Assembly: GCA_026182355.1 (NCBI GenBank)
Contig: JAPFBL010000525.1
Span: 224,095-288,094 of the forward strand
Direction: 5' to 3'
Origin: Hermatobates lingyangjiaoensis
Lineage: Eukaryota; Arthropoda; Insecta; Hemiptera; Hermatobatidae
Length of the DNA: 64,000 nucleotides
Notes under the pieces: model-generated
Database searches by the model: none
What the model was told of the DNA's origin: nothing
What the model saw: only the letters and a program-made list of their open reading frames with translations
Translations under genes and position numbers: made by a program
Shown here: piece by piece, positions 50,470 through 62,343 of the stretch
Position numbering within the stretch: the stretch's first letter is position 1
How the letters are laid out: the number at the start of each line of letters is the position of its first letter

Positions 50470-53400
50470 AAATAAACAGTGACACATAGACTGAAACATA
50501 ACAAAAGTCTCACTTTTCAATATTGAAAAGTGAGTCTTTTGTTATGTTTCAGTCTATGTGTCACTGTTTATTTTAAGTGTTATCTGTCCTGCCGGACCAT
50601 TTTTCGTTTATCATGGTATAAATATATTTATTATATATATATATATACAATATTGTATATAGACAATCTGATATATAAACAATATTTTTTATATACATAT
50701 ATATATATATATATATAATAACAAGATTTCACATAAAACGTGAAATAACAATCAATTATTAAACCACAATATGAAATGGGAAAATAAGACTAAGATCTTT
50801 CAATCACAACAAGCGGTTTTCGTTAGAGTCAAAAACCAGAGTCAGTTGGGATTTTTGACTCTGACGAAGACTGCTTGTTGTGATTGAAGCATCTTAGTTT
50901 TTTTTTTCCCATTTCATTTTGTGGTTTGATTATATATTTATATGTATACCAACCATTACAAGAAACGGACACGTAGTAACAACACTCAACTCACTTGAAT
51001 ATTTAAATCTCGCCGTCGTCTGGAGAAGGAGAAGAAGAAAAAGATGAGCTCTGCTCGGTTGGGAAACAGTAACTCGGTTTATATAAAATATATCAATGAT
51101 CAAACCACAATAAGAAATGGGAAAACAAGACTAAGATCTTTCAACCGTAACAAGCGGTCTTCGTCAGAGTCAAAAACCCAACTGTTGGGTTTTTGACTCT
51201 GACGAAGACCGCTTGTTACGGTTGAAAGATCTTAGTCTTGTTTTCCCATTTCTTATTGTGGTTTGATCATTGATTGTTGTTTCACGTGTTTATGTGAAAT
51301 CTTTTTATATATAATATATATATATATATATACTTTTTTACCAAACTCAATTAAACTTAATGATGTTTAATGATTATGAGGGTTGAAGTAGGTACATTTT
51401 TCGAGTCCTAAAGATCCAAGAAGACCAAATGATTATTTTAAATGTTCTTCTAACTTCATAAAAATTGTATGAAACGCTCTACTTTTCTTCGAAAAGTAGA
51501 CTCATTCATACCTTAGATGTCTCTGTTCACTAAATTAGAAAATGAAGTTGTTCGGTGCAGTGTCGAGATAAAAGTCTGTCTGCCGCAGTCAAGTCGATAG
51601 TCTGCCAGATTATGTCCATTAAACATTATATCCATGCCATATCTTATTAAACATTAGTGTTTCACTAATTTCAGTAATGCGTGGAATCTTCATAAACAAC
51701 TAAACCCAAATGTAACCAAAACAAACCCTAACTAATGGTTCTTAGTAGCCATTAGTACTTCATTAATTAGCATAAAAAACATAGTTGTGTCATTAAGGTT
51801 ACCCTGAAACGTAAAAGGTTCCATTCTATGGCCAATGACTCCGGCTTAAAAACAGAGGATCTAGAAAATAAACGAATCCCAGGCGGATAAAAATTACTTA
51901 TAGTTCAAAAATGTATTCAATTTCTTTCAACCTTACAGGCTTACTGTAACAATTACTTACTGTTTACAGGCTTTTCTTGTCAGTGCCAAAGTGAGTTACC
52001 AATCCACAGTATCAGTTCTGTAGTAGCATTCTATATTTAGTGTTTGTGAAGAACTAATGTTATTGTTAAAGAAACCTCAAGTCCGTCTTATAAAATCTGA
52101 ACAACACAATCAATAATTTGTCGTTTGTTTTACAGTAGGATGTTCTATTAAACAATTGCTTAACAGATGTGGCTGTTAAAGATGCCACAAAGCTGCGAAA
52201 TAAAGCCTGAGCCTTACTGGATGCATTAATTTTTTATAAAATTGATAGAAAAATTCTTGCCAACGGTTGGAATATTATATATAAAGAATGTTTTACAGGG
52301 AAATAATGCTGTTGTCAGACTCTTAGTTTGGTTATGTAAATTATATTCATCCATTCCCCAAATTCCATATATTTCCTTCTTACAAACTCTTCTTATTTAT
52401 ATAATACAAAGTAATTTATACTGATTTGAAGTTAATGTAGGCCTTAACAATATATATATTACTTTCTGATATATTTTCAATTTGTTTACCATCTCAACAT
52501 TATATATCATTAATATAACTATTCTACACTGAATTCTTTCAAATAGAGAACAATCATCTCAAAGTCCTTTTTGGCTGTAATTTTTGAAAAGCAAAGTAAA
52601 AATACCTAATATTTACCACTTTGCCCTGAATTGGTCCGTATTACCATTGATTTTAAGTAATTGGCATACTAGTATGTGAACAGAATCCAAGGTATACAAA
52701 CAGTTATACATATAGACATTCACAAAAGAAGAAAAACCAATAACCAACAAATTAAAAATAACTGTAGTTTTTCCATCTTCTTTACTATGTATAATCTTAT
52801 TTCTCCTGTTTTAGATTTCACAAAAGCGCGAAATAAAAATTAACGTCCAAACCACAATAAGTATATCAGAAATGTAGATAAAATCTTTCAAGCAAAACAC
52901 ATAAATTTTAACTTCTTCAACCAAAAAAAAAAAAACAAAGACTGCATGTTTTGGTTGAGTGGTCATAATTATATTTCTGATTTTCTGGACGTCGTTATAC
53001 ATATATTATAATCTTCTTTTACTCTTAAAAAAAAAACAAGTCTCATGGTTAACTCATATTTATTCTCTTATAACAGTAAATTAGTTCGTAAAATCGAATC
53101 TGTTAATCAAAACTCGTGCATCTCAAGTCTAGTATGCAATTTACTTTAATGAAACAGGTCTTAAGGAAGATTTCTATAATCAAGATTTCACATAAACGTG
53201 AAATAACAATCAATGATCAAACCACAATATGAAATGAAAAAAAAAAAGACTAAGATCTTTCAACCACAATAAGTGGTTTTAGTCAGAGTTAAAAACCAAA
53301 CTGAGGGTTTTTTGTTGGGTTTTTCAGTTATGTTTTTGACTCTGACAAAAACCGCTTGTTGTGGTTGAAAGATCTTAGTCTTCTTTTTTCCCATTTCATA

Positions 53401-55323
53401 TTGTGGTTTGATCATTGATATATCTATATATATATAAAGATTTCACATAAACACGTGAAATAACAATCAATGATCAAACCACAATATGAAATGGGAAAAC
53501 AACACTAAGGTCTTTTTTGTATTATATATATAAAATTTGGCAACAGTTTTTCTTTTAAATGAGTTTGATTAAATTCACTTTTTTATTGTATCAACTTTTT
53601 TTTATTATTTTTCAATTTTGTTTTCTACTTCTCTTTTGTCGGAGTTTAATTTATTTAAAAATTCCCCTGTTATATATTTTTTAAAGCAATTTCTAAGTTA
53701 TTATTTATATATTTAATTTTTGATATGTTTAAATGTATGTGTGTGAGTGTATGTGTATGTGTCAGGTTAGAATATATATATAGACAGAAATTCTAAAGGA
53801 GTAATGAGATTTGTTCAACCAATCTAGAATCTTCATCATTACTTTTAAAAACCTGTAGAGACTATTACCGATCGTAAAGCCTTGGTCTAGATAAATATAA
53901 ATACACAAGACATTTTCAAGAGTTAAAAAAAAAAGCATTTATTATTTGTTTGCTAATAATAAAAAAAAAGCCTCAGTTCAATGATGATTCAAATGTTTCA
54001 TTAAAGATTCACAACCCCCTATATGTTTTATTGAATATTCTTTACAAAAATATTGAAGTTTCATGAACTCTAAAAGGTCGTTGAAAAGAAAGGGACATGG
54101 CAGCGCGAGAGGCAGCTACAGAAATAGAGAAGAATGTTGCACAGATCACCAGCCTGCTATTTCTGCCTGGGACTCTTGCCAGAGCCGCTAGCCATGCCCG
54201 ATTAGGAGTTCCTCACTTTTGCCACTTCTCGAGTTCACTTTTTCTCAATTATTCAACATTTTTTTTTTTTATTTTAAACATTACATTGATGGAAAAAAAG
54301 AAAATTATAAATATAATAAGTTATCTTCTAACAGGCATAAATATAAAAATTGTTGATAATGCTTTTAATTAAATCCATAAATATTATAAAGTTGACAATC
54401 ATCAACTTTTTAAAAGAAAAAATATAGCAAATTTACAAAGATTTTATGCCATTTAAATTGAATTATCGATGTATTATATTCAAACTTAGTGCAATCTAGT
54501 AGTACTTATATGTAAATTTCGTGGAAGTGTTTAAATCCCCGATTAAAGTAACACATTTATATTAATAGGATAATGCTTTTAATTAAATTCATAAATATTA
54601 TGAACTTGACAATCATGGACTTTTGAAATTTTAAAAGAAAAGTAAAGCGTGTTCACTAAGATTTTAAGCCATTTAAATTGGATTACAGACGTATTATATT
54701 CAAATTTATAATAGTACAAAGTTATATATTTAAACATATGTAGTAAGTATATGTAAATTTTGTGGAAGTGTCCCTGATAATATTAATTAATAAATAAATA
54801 CATTTAATTAATAAATTAATCAATTTAATCAATAAATCTATTTATTAATAGATATTATATTAATAAATCATTATCTTATTATAATAATTTTTGAATTACC
54901 ATATTATACACATATTTATAGATTACTAAATGAAAAAGTATCATGTCATAAAAATTTCAAATAAGATTTCCCTTTTTCTTTCGTCTCCTTACGTTTAAGA
55001 CAATGAAGGAATATTAAAACATTTCAACACATATCTTCAAGTAGATATTAAAGCATTTTCAATGTGGTTAGTTTTATTCTATAAAGACAGTTTTCAATAT
55101 TTCTTAAATCAATCAGCCTTATCATCTATCAACCAGCCCTTGCAGTGCAAAATAATTATAATAAATTATTGTGTTTTTTACTTTCATTTACTTTCTTATA
55201 AAATATAGAAAAAAAAATGTAATTTATTATTTCAAAAAAATAAGATTTTTATAATTTAAGATTTCAACGAGAATACATGTTTTGAGGACTGCTAAGTCAA
55301 AATAAAATAGATTTTGCGAATAA

Positions 55324-55403
<80 letters not shown>

Positions 55404-56974
55404 GTGGGTGTGTATGCATGTTGGTTGAACAGAATATTTCGAAAACGAAAATAGATATAATTACCAAATTTCATATTTAATCGCAAATTCCTGCTATCTC
55501 TGAACCGGAATGGCAAGTTTGGAACCTAAATTGCACTTTTTTTTAGGTGTATTTTCTATAGAGCAGAAAACGCTTTTTTTTCGTTTTGCTAAAAAATCTG
55601 TCAGACATACTTAATTTTTATATTTATTGAAGGAAGAGTGCCAAAAAACAGCGTTAATTAAAAGAAATTTATAATAAACTAATTAGGTTAGGTTGCAGTG
55701 GCAGTTCCACAAGGGAACACACGTGGGCCGAACACTGGCCCTTTGTGATACCACACAATAATAAACTAATTAACTAATATTATTGTTAGAGTCAAAAAGG
55801 CGGTACTAAGTGTAGCGGAACAGTTGAACACAGAGAGCATACGAGCTGTCGTAGAACCTGTGATAGCAACAATATTACAAGAGTACTCAGAAAGACTGCA
55901 GACCTATAAAGTTGATATACCTGGACAACACCCAGTTGTTACTAAGATCCACTATATTAAATAAAGTGGTAGAATACCAAAAGAACGCATTTTGCAAAGT
56001 CTCTCTTCTTCCCCAAAACCAATATAAGGAAATTTATTCGTAATTTGACATTATTATAACTTATTAATTTACATTACTAAATAAAAACAAATTAAGTTTA
56101 TAAAGTAACAAAAATAGAACTACCCGCATTGAAATAAAATTCAATACACTTTTTGAATTCTGAAATATTGCCCAAAAACCATGAAATCCTTTTCTTAAAT
56201 TTAGATTATCCACTTATGGAAAGTATACAACATCAATCATCAAGTTTCTTTAAAGATCCAATTTGTATTGTAGTAACAAATGTTTGAGCCAAGCGCACAA
56301 ATGAGTTTTTCACATGGGAACCGTTGTATAGGAAATGCAATATGAATAAGCATATCTTACTCTGTTTTAATATGCAGTTTTTTTTACCATGAAATCCCCA
56401 TAAACTTTTTTAAAGAAACGTGTTATATTGTCGTGGAATAAAGCACAATAATTGGGGGGCATGAATTTCCCTTGCAGAATGAGTTTTGACACCTTTCAGA
56501 ATGAGTTTTATGAAACATTTCATAAAAAAAAAACTAACAATAAATATCAAGATAATGATGTTTTAATTCCAAATTAAATAATATTTTAGTTTTGACTCTA
56601 ATAAGAAATTCAAGATAATTTACAACATACATCAATTTTGTCCATCAAAGTAATAAAATTAATTTGTTACATGTTTAGTAAAGTAAACCAGAAAAAAAGA
56701 AAATATGTTACACACCTGAAGAAGGGTTCGTTATGCTGTAAAACATCTGTATATATTTATAATAATCACTATATATATATATCAATGTTCAAATCACAAT
56801 AAGATATGGGGAAAAAATACTAAGGTCTTTCAACCGTAACAGTATTCTTCTTCAGTTTCAAAAACCCAACTGACGAAGACCGCTTGTTAGGGTTGAAAAA
56901 TCTTAGTCTTTTTTTCCCCATTTCTTATTTTGGTTTGACATTGATTGTTTTCTCACGTGTTTATTGAGAAATCT

Positions 56975-57021
<47 letters not shown>

Positions 57022-57384
57022 GAAAAAAGACAACAAATAGAAGAAGCGAGAAAACTTACTGGGTCGATATTTCGAACAGAAGTTCGTCGTCAGGGAGAAG
57101 AAGGGAAGAAGAGGGGAAGAAGAAATTATTCCCCTCTTCTTCCGAAACTATTCCGCTTCTTCTATTTGTTGTCTTTTTTCATTTATATATCTGTCCAGTT
57201 TGGACCGATTTAATATTTTGATTTATTATATCTATATATATATCACTATTTTTCTTTTGTATCGTGGTTTGGATACGTCACTTTAGACGAAACGTCGGCT
57301 TAAAGGTGTTGTATTATTCAAGTTAGACCAAACCTCGATAAAAAGGAAAAATAGTGTTATATATATGTGGTCGAGATAAGGACG

Positions 57385-57427
<43 letters not shown>

Positions 57428-57988
57428 CAATGATCAAACCACAATAAGAAAATGGGAAAAAAAGACTAAGATCTTTCAACCGTAACAAGCGGTCTTCGTC
57501 AGAGTCAAAAACCCAACTCAGTTGAAGACCCAACTCTGACGAAGACAGCTTGTTACGGTTGAAAGATCTTAGTCTTGTTTTCCCATTTTCTTATTGTGGT
57601 TTGATCATTGATTGTTATTTTACGTGTTTATGTGAAATCTTTTTATCATATATATATATATATATATAATTTTAAATATCACAAAACATGACTGAAAAAA
57701 GAAAGCATGTACACTTATTAAATTTAATATTTTGAACTGTTGTTCGTCATCAGGAGAAGACTAGAAGAGAGGACGAAGTGAGAGAGATCTCCCCACGTCG
57801 AAGGAAGGAACGAAGGACTCGCGTTGCTTCCATGGACTTGTGGAGATCTCCCTCACTTTTTCCTCTCTTCTAGTATTTTCCTGATAACGAACAACAGTTC
57901 GAAATATTAAATTTAGTCCGTGTGTATTTTCTCTTTTTTCTGTGTCATATTTTGTGTAATTGTCCGTGTGGTCCGTTTCTTCAATTTA

Positions 57989-58032
<44 letters not shown>

Positions 58033-58300
58033 AATTCAAAACGAAGGAAACACACAGAAAGACACAGACATAAGTCACATCGATATTTCGACCATCGTCG
58101 CCATCAGGAGGTGTGATGAGCGAAGAGTCCCGCAGGAAGACGCAGGGCGGTGACTCTACAGGGCAGTCACAACCCAACAGTTGGGTTTTTGACTCTGACG
58201 AAGACCGCTTGTTACGGTTGAAAGATCTTAGTCTTGCTTTCCCATTTTCTTATTGTGGTTTCAGCATTGATTGTTATATCACGTGTTTATGTGAAATCTT

Positions 58301-58345
<45 letters not shown>

Positions 58346-61300
58346 GCGAGAGAGAGCGAGCGAGCAATAGACTAAACATATGTGGTTGTTTAGGCGGATA
58401 AGGCAGAGAAAAAGAAGAAGAAGAAGGAAAAGAAGGAAGAGGAACCAGCACCAGCTCCTGCTCCCGCCCCCGCGCCCGCACCTGCCCCCGAACCAGCTCC
58501 CGCCCCCGCTGCCCCCGCCAAAAGGGCCTCTTCCAAGGGAAGCAAGAAGGCTGCCAAGAGGTCTGGATCTTCAGTATTCTCTATGTTTACTGAGTTCCAA
58601 GTGGCCGAATTCAAGGAAGTAAGTCACGAAATAAAACACACCATTATATACTCGTATTTTACTCAATTCATTTGCTTATTTTAATAAATCATACGGTATA
58701 ATGATTACTGATTTTTTAATAGAAATAAAAACAATAATACAATGCATGAAAAACAAGATCTCCAGTTTGTACATTAACATAGATATATAATTTTATAAGT
58801 TTATTAGTTTAATGAAGTACTTGACAAAAATTCCCCTTTATTTTATTTTGCATAATTTTATAATCTGTCACTTTAATGAGTTAAGTTCCTAAAATAAGTT
58901 TAAAAAGCACAATGGTAATTATTGTTTCTATCTTTTTTTCTTTTTTCCCTAATTCTAGAAGGAAAATGTAATGAAGGTCTAGACTCGAAGCAAATTCTTT
59001 TCAATAACTACTGTTTTTTTTTTAAAATAAAGTTAAAAGTTAAATTAAAGTTAATAAAGTCCTTTCCCATAAAGTTATTCAACAATGTACATTTTTTTCC
59101 TCACTCGATCATGGGCCATCTTTCAGCTAAATATAATAAAATGTTTCTCTGGAAAATGGACTTATGTTGCCGAGTGAGTAAGAAAATTTATGTGTTAAGA
59201 CAGAATTTTCTTTTAATTTGTATAAACAACGCTTCTTGAAAGTAACAATATTGTGCTATAGGGATATACGAAAACAAAGAATTTGTCACAGTAGCCACAA
59301 CAGTAACAATTCGTCACAATAGTGACTTTTACTGTCATTACTGTATCAGCTAATATCAAATATTTGTATTCTTAGATTTCAATCGGTTGGACTGTTTTTT
59401 TTTTTCATTCTATCCCGGTAGAACAATCCTCTTTTATGATTATAAAGTTTTCTAACAAAAACGACTTTTCTCTCTTTTTTTTTTAGGGTTTCTCGATGAT
59501 GGACAAGGACAAAGATGGCATCTTGGGCAAAGAAGATCTTAGAGCTACTTGGGATCAAGTTGGCAAGTTGATCACAGACAAGGAACTCGATGAAATGCTT
59601 AAGGAAGCTGCCGGTCCAGTTAACTTCACACAGTTGTTGACTCTGTTTGCCCAGAGAATGTCTGGCGGTAGGTGCACAGACTCTAGTGTCGTAGTAATTA
59701 CAATCAATTGGCTTTGTCCAGTATCTTCTAGCTTCTTGTCTATTAATATCGTAACATACCATCTAAATCCTAACTGCTGATTTCTAGTACTCAGTGTAAC
59801 TACTACTTGTAGTAATAGCAGAAGCTATAGTAGTATAGTAGTAGCAGCAGTATTTATGGAGTATTAGGTAGTGGAGTTGTACTAATAGTACCAGCAACAG
59901 CAGCATATTGGTAGTAGTCATTGTAGTAGTATATCGTTTAGTTTAGTAGTAGTTTTGATGCTGCAGCATCAAATTAAGGTTATTTCTTCACAGAAATAGA
60001 GATAAATCGAAATTCTTGTAAACTCTTTTTTTCGCCTTAGATCTAAATCTGACAAGTTTAATACACAATGTTAAAATTTAGTCATTGTAGTAGTATTTCG
60101 TTTAGTTTAGCAGTTTAATTAGCATTAAATCTGACAGTTTTAATATACAATATTAAAATAATATAATAGTTTTAAATGCAATATCATTAAATAATATTTT
60201 AACACAGTTAAAATACGAGTAACATAAAGGTCTGAATGTACAGCTAAAGAAGTGTTTTGATAAAGTTTTGATAATATTCTGATGAATTTCAACCTATTTA
60301 GAATTTATTTAGGTAGAATCAACTGATTCAAACATTGCAGTTTTTTTTTTGGGATCTTCGACAACAATTTCACGTATTTAGAAGTAATTTTTTTTTCAGG
60401 GTTACTCCTTTAGCTTTTTGATTTTGTAGCGTACATCGGGTGGACACCCATTGGTGGCACTCTGTAATTATATTTAGTCTTTATGACGACAGAAGGTCGT
60501 CAAAGACGACCATTGACGTTTTAGTCGTCTTTGGGGAGTTTGTGGGGATTACTAGAAGGGAAAGATTTTGATGAATAGGGCAAGTGGGTTTTGATGAATT
60601 GAGAGTTTACTGTGGAATCTTTTATATCGGTCTTTTGCATAGTCGCGAACGAAGGGGACTTTAAGATCTCGGTGAATGATTATGTTTGGAAGCGTTCTCG
60701 TATAAGGAAAATCAATTTAATAATAATATAGAAACACAGACTGTTGTTATGAATGAACAGGAATATATGGCATAGAGTCGAACTGAATCTTAAAACATTT
60801 AACAGGGTGGTAGCAGCAGTGTAGTAGTAGTAGTATTGGTACTAATAATAGGGTCAACAGCGGTAGTAGTACTAGCGACTACTAGTAGTGGTAGTGTATT
60901 AGTAGTATTGGTAATAATACTTTAGTAGTTTAGTAGTTGTAGTTGTTCAGTAAGGATATCAAAGGCCTTTGGAACATGCCAACAATAAGACTATTTTTGT
61001 CAACTTCAACTTACCTGATTCTATTCTAAAGAAAACCTATTTTTGTCACAAGTAAACTCAGCCACCATATGTGGCTTAAACTTAAAAGCTAAGGGGCCAG
61101 GTTATCTCAGTGGTTCAAGTACTCGCCTCTTGGCTGATAGTCTAGGGTTAGGTCCCCACCTGGCCCTCGATATATTCACGCGGGAGGTGAATAAATCTGA
61201 ATACCTCGTCCCTTGGAGAGAACGTTAAGCCTTCGATCCCGAGCCTGTATGGTGTCAGGTACTCTTTAAAGTTCTCTACTCGAAATGCACTTGAGTTAGG

Positions 61301-61889
61301 CAGCTCTAAGTTTTTGAATGATCTGTAGAATCACCGATCAAACAAAAAGCCGGTAAATGGCTGACGTTAACACCCGCTAGAAGATCGGTTTAAACAAAAA
61401 TAAAAAAAAAACTTAAAAGCTAAGATTTGAATGGATTGGAAATTCAAGGAAGAAGCAAAGTTAGAATATAATAAAGATCATTAGCTTTTTCATGCAAGTA
61501 TTCAAAAGATGTCTAAATATATAAAATAGTTTTAAGAGTATACCGGTTTATGTTTGATTAATATGGTGATGATTTGTTTTAGGTTCTGATCCTGATGAAG
61601 TCATCAGAGCTGCTTTCATGAGCTTCGACAACAATGGTCTCATTGACAGCGATAAGTTAGTATTCATCAAACAATTGCTAAAAACTTTCTTATTTTACCT
61701 ACTTATAGCACCAATATTACTTAATAGATCAATCAAAGCAGTACTCTTTTCAGTTGGGTTTTTGACTCTGACGAAGACCGCTTGTTACTGTTGAAAGATC
61801 TTAGTCTTGTTTTCCCTTTTCTTATTGTGGTTTGATGATTGATTGTTATTTCACGTGTTTATGTGAAATCTTATTATATATGTATATAT

Positions 61890-61964
<75 letters not shown>

Positions 61965-62298
61965 AGATGAGAGAGAGAGAAAAGAAAGGGAACAGTCATT
62001 GCCTTTCTGGTGGCTTAAAATCAATTGATAATCAATTCTGAAATATCACAGTTACTTTTGGTGTGTCTTCTCTTTGGTATATATATATACATCACGGTGA
62101 GAAATATATATAAATAGTTCAAAAATCAATGTGTAAACCGTAGTAACGGAGAAAGTATATATATATATATATATATATATTTAGTTCACCCTGGAAAGAG
62201 AAAAACAGATAAAAACACACACAAAAAAGACTCACAACGATATTTTGACATTCGTCTTCATCGGGCAGAAGCAGTCCTTTTGAGTAGGTAAAGCTAAT

Positions 62299-62343
<45 letters not shown>

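Larger units (their letters stand above)
51093..51273. repeat. Family A palindrome 6, both arms intact (type copy)
   Basis: A near-perfect 181-bp inverted repeat from TCAATGATCAAACCACAATA to its complement, centred at about 51183. It contains two complete hammerhead motifs in head-to-head orientation. The right flank carries the family's terminal TTTCACGTGTTTATGTGAAA hairpin and then (TA)n. Confidence 0.95.
45239..58393 (+). other. Mlc2: Mlc2 intron 1 (13.2 kb)
   Basis: Packed with palindromes, (TA)n tracts and tandem repeats, itemised separately. No other exon can be supported. 48320-49840 includes a repeat (48960-49480) similar to 50170-50400; 51350-53170 shows nothing. Confidence 0.6.
59668..61582 (+). 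other. Mlc2: Mlc2 intron 3
   Basis: It contains two degenerate TAG/CAG-type trinucleotide tracts (about 59790-59960 and 60800-60950) and a SINE (61094-61408) inserted in a repeat related to 7290-7800. Nothing else recognised. Confidence 0.6.

Noticed and set aside
54097..54372. Frame starting MAAREAATEIEKN as a gene
   Set aside because: Only the first 50 codons look sensible, then it runs into T-rich sequence; kept as an unidentified GC island instead.
59379..59762. 127-codon frame on the - strand
   Set aside because: It is the reverse of Mlc2 exon 3 plus flanking intron; longest open frame in the window but without domain or splice logic.
4593..61408. Functional tRNA genes at the SINE heads
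   Set aside because: A- and B-box-like motifs are present but the cloverleaf does not close and a SINE body follows each time.
3237..62340. CRISPR-like arrays among the spaced inverted repeats
   Set aside because: The DNA is eukaryotic, repeats are palindromic elements of different families, spacing is irregular and no cas gene exists.
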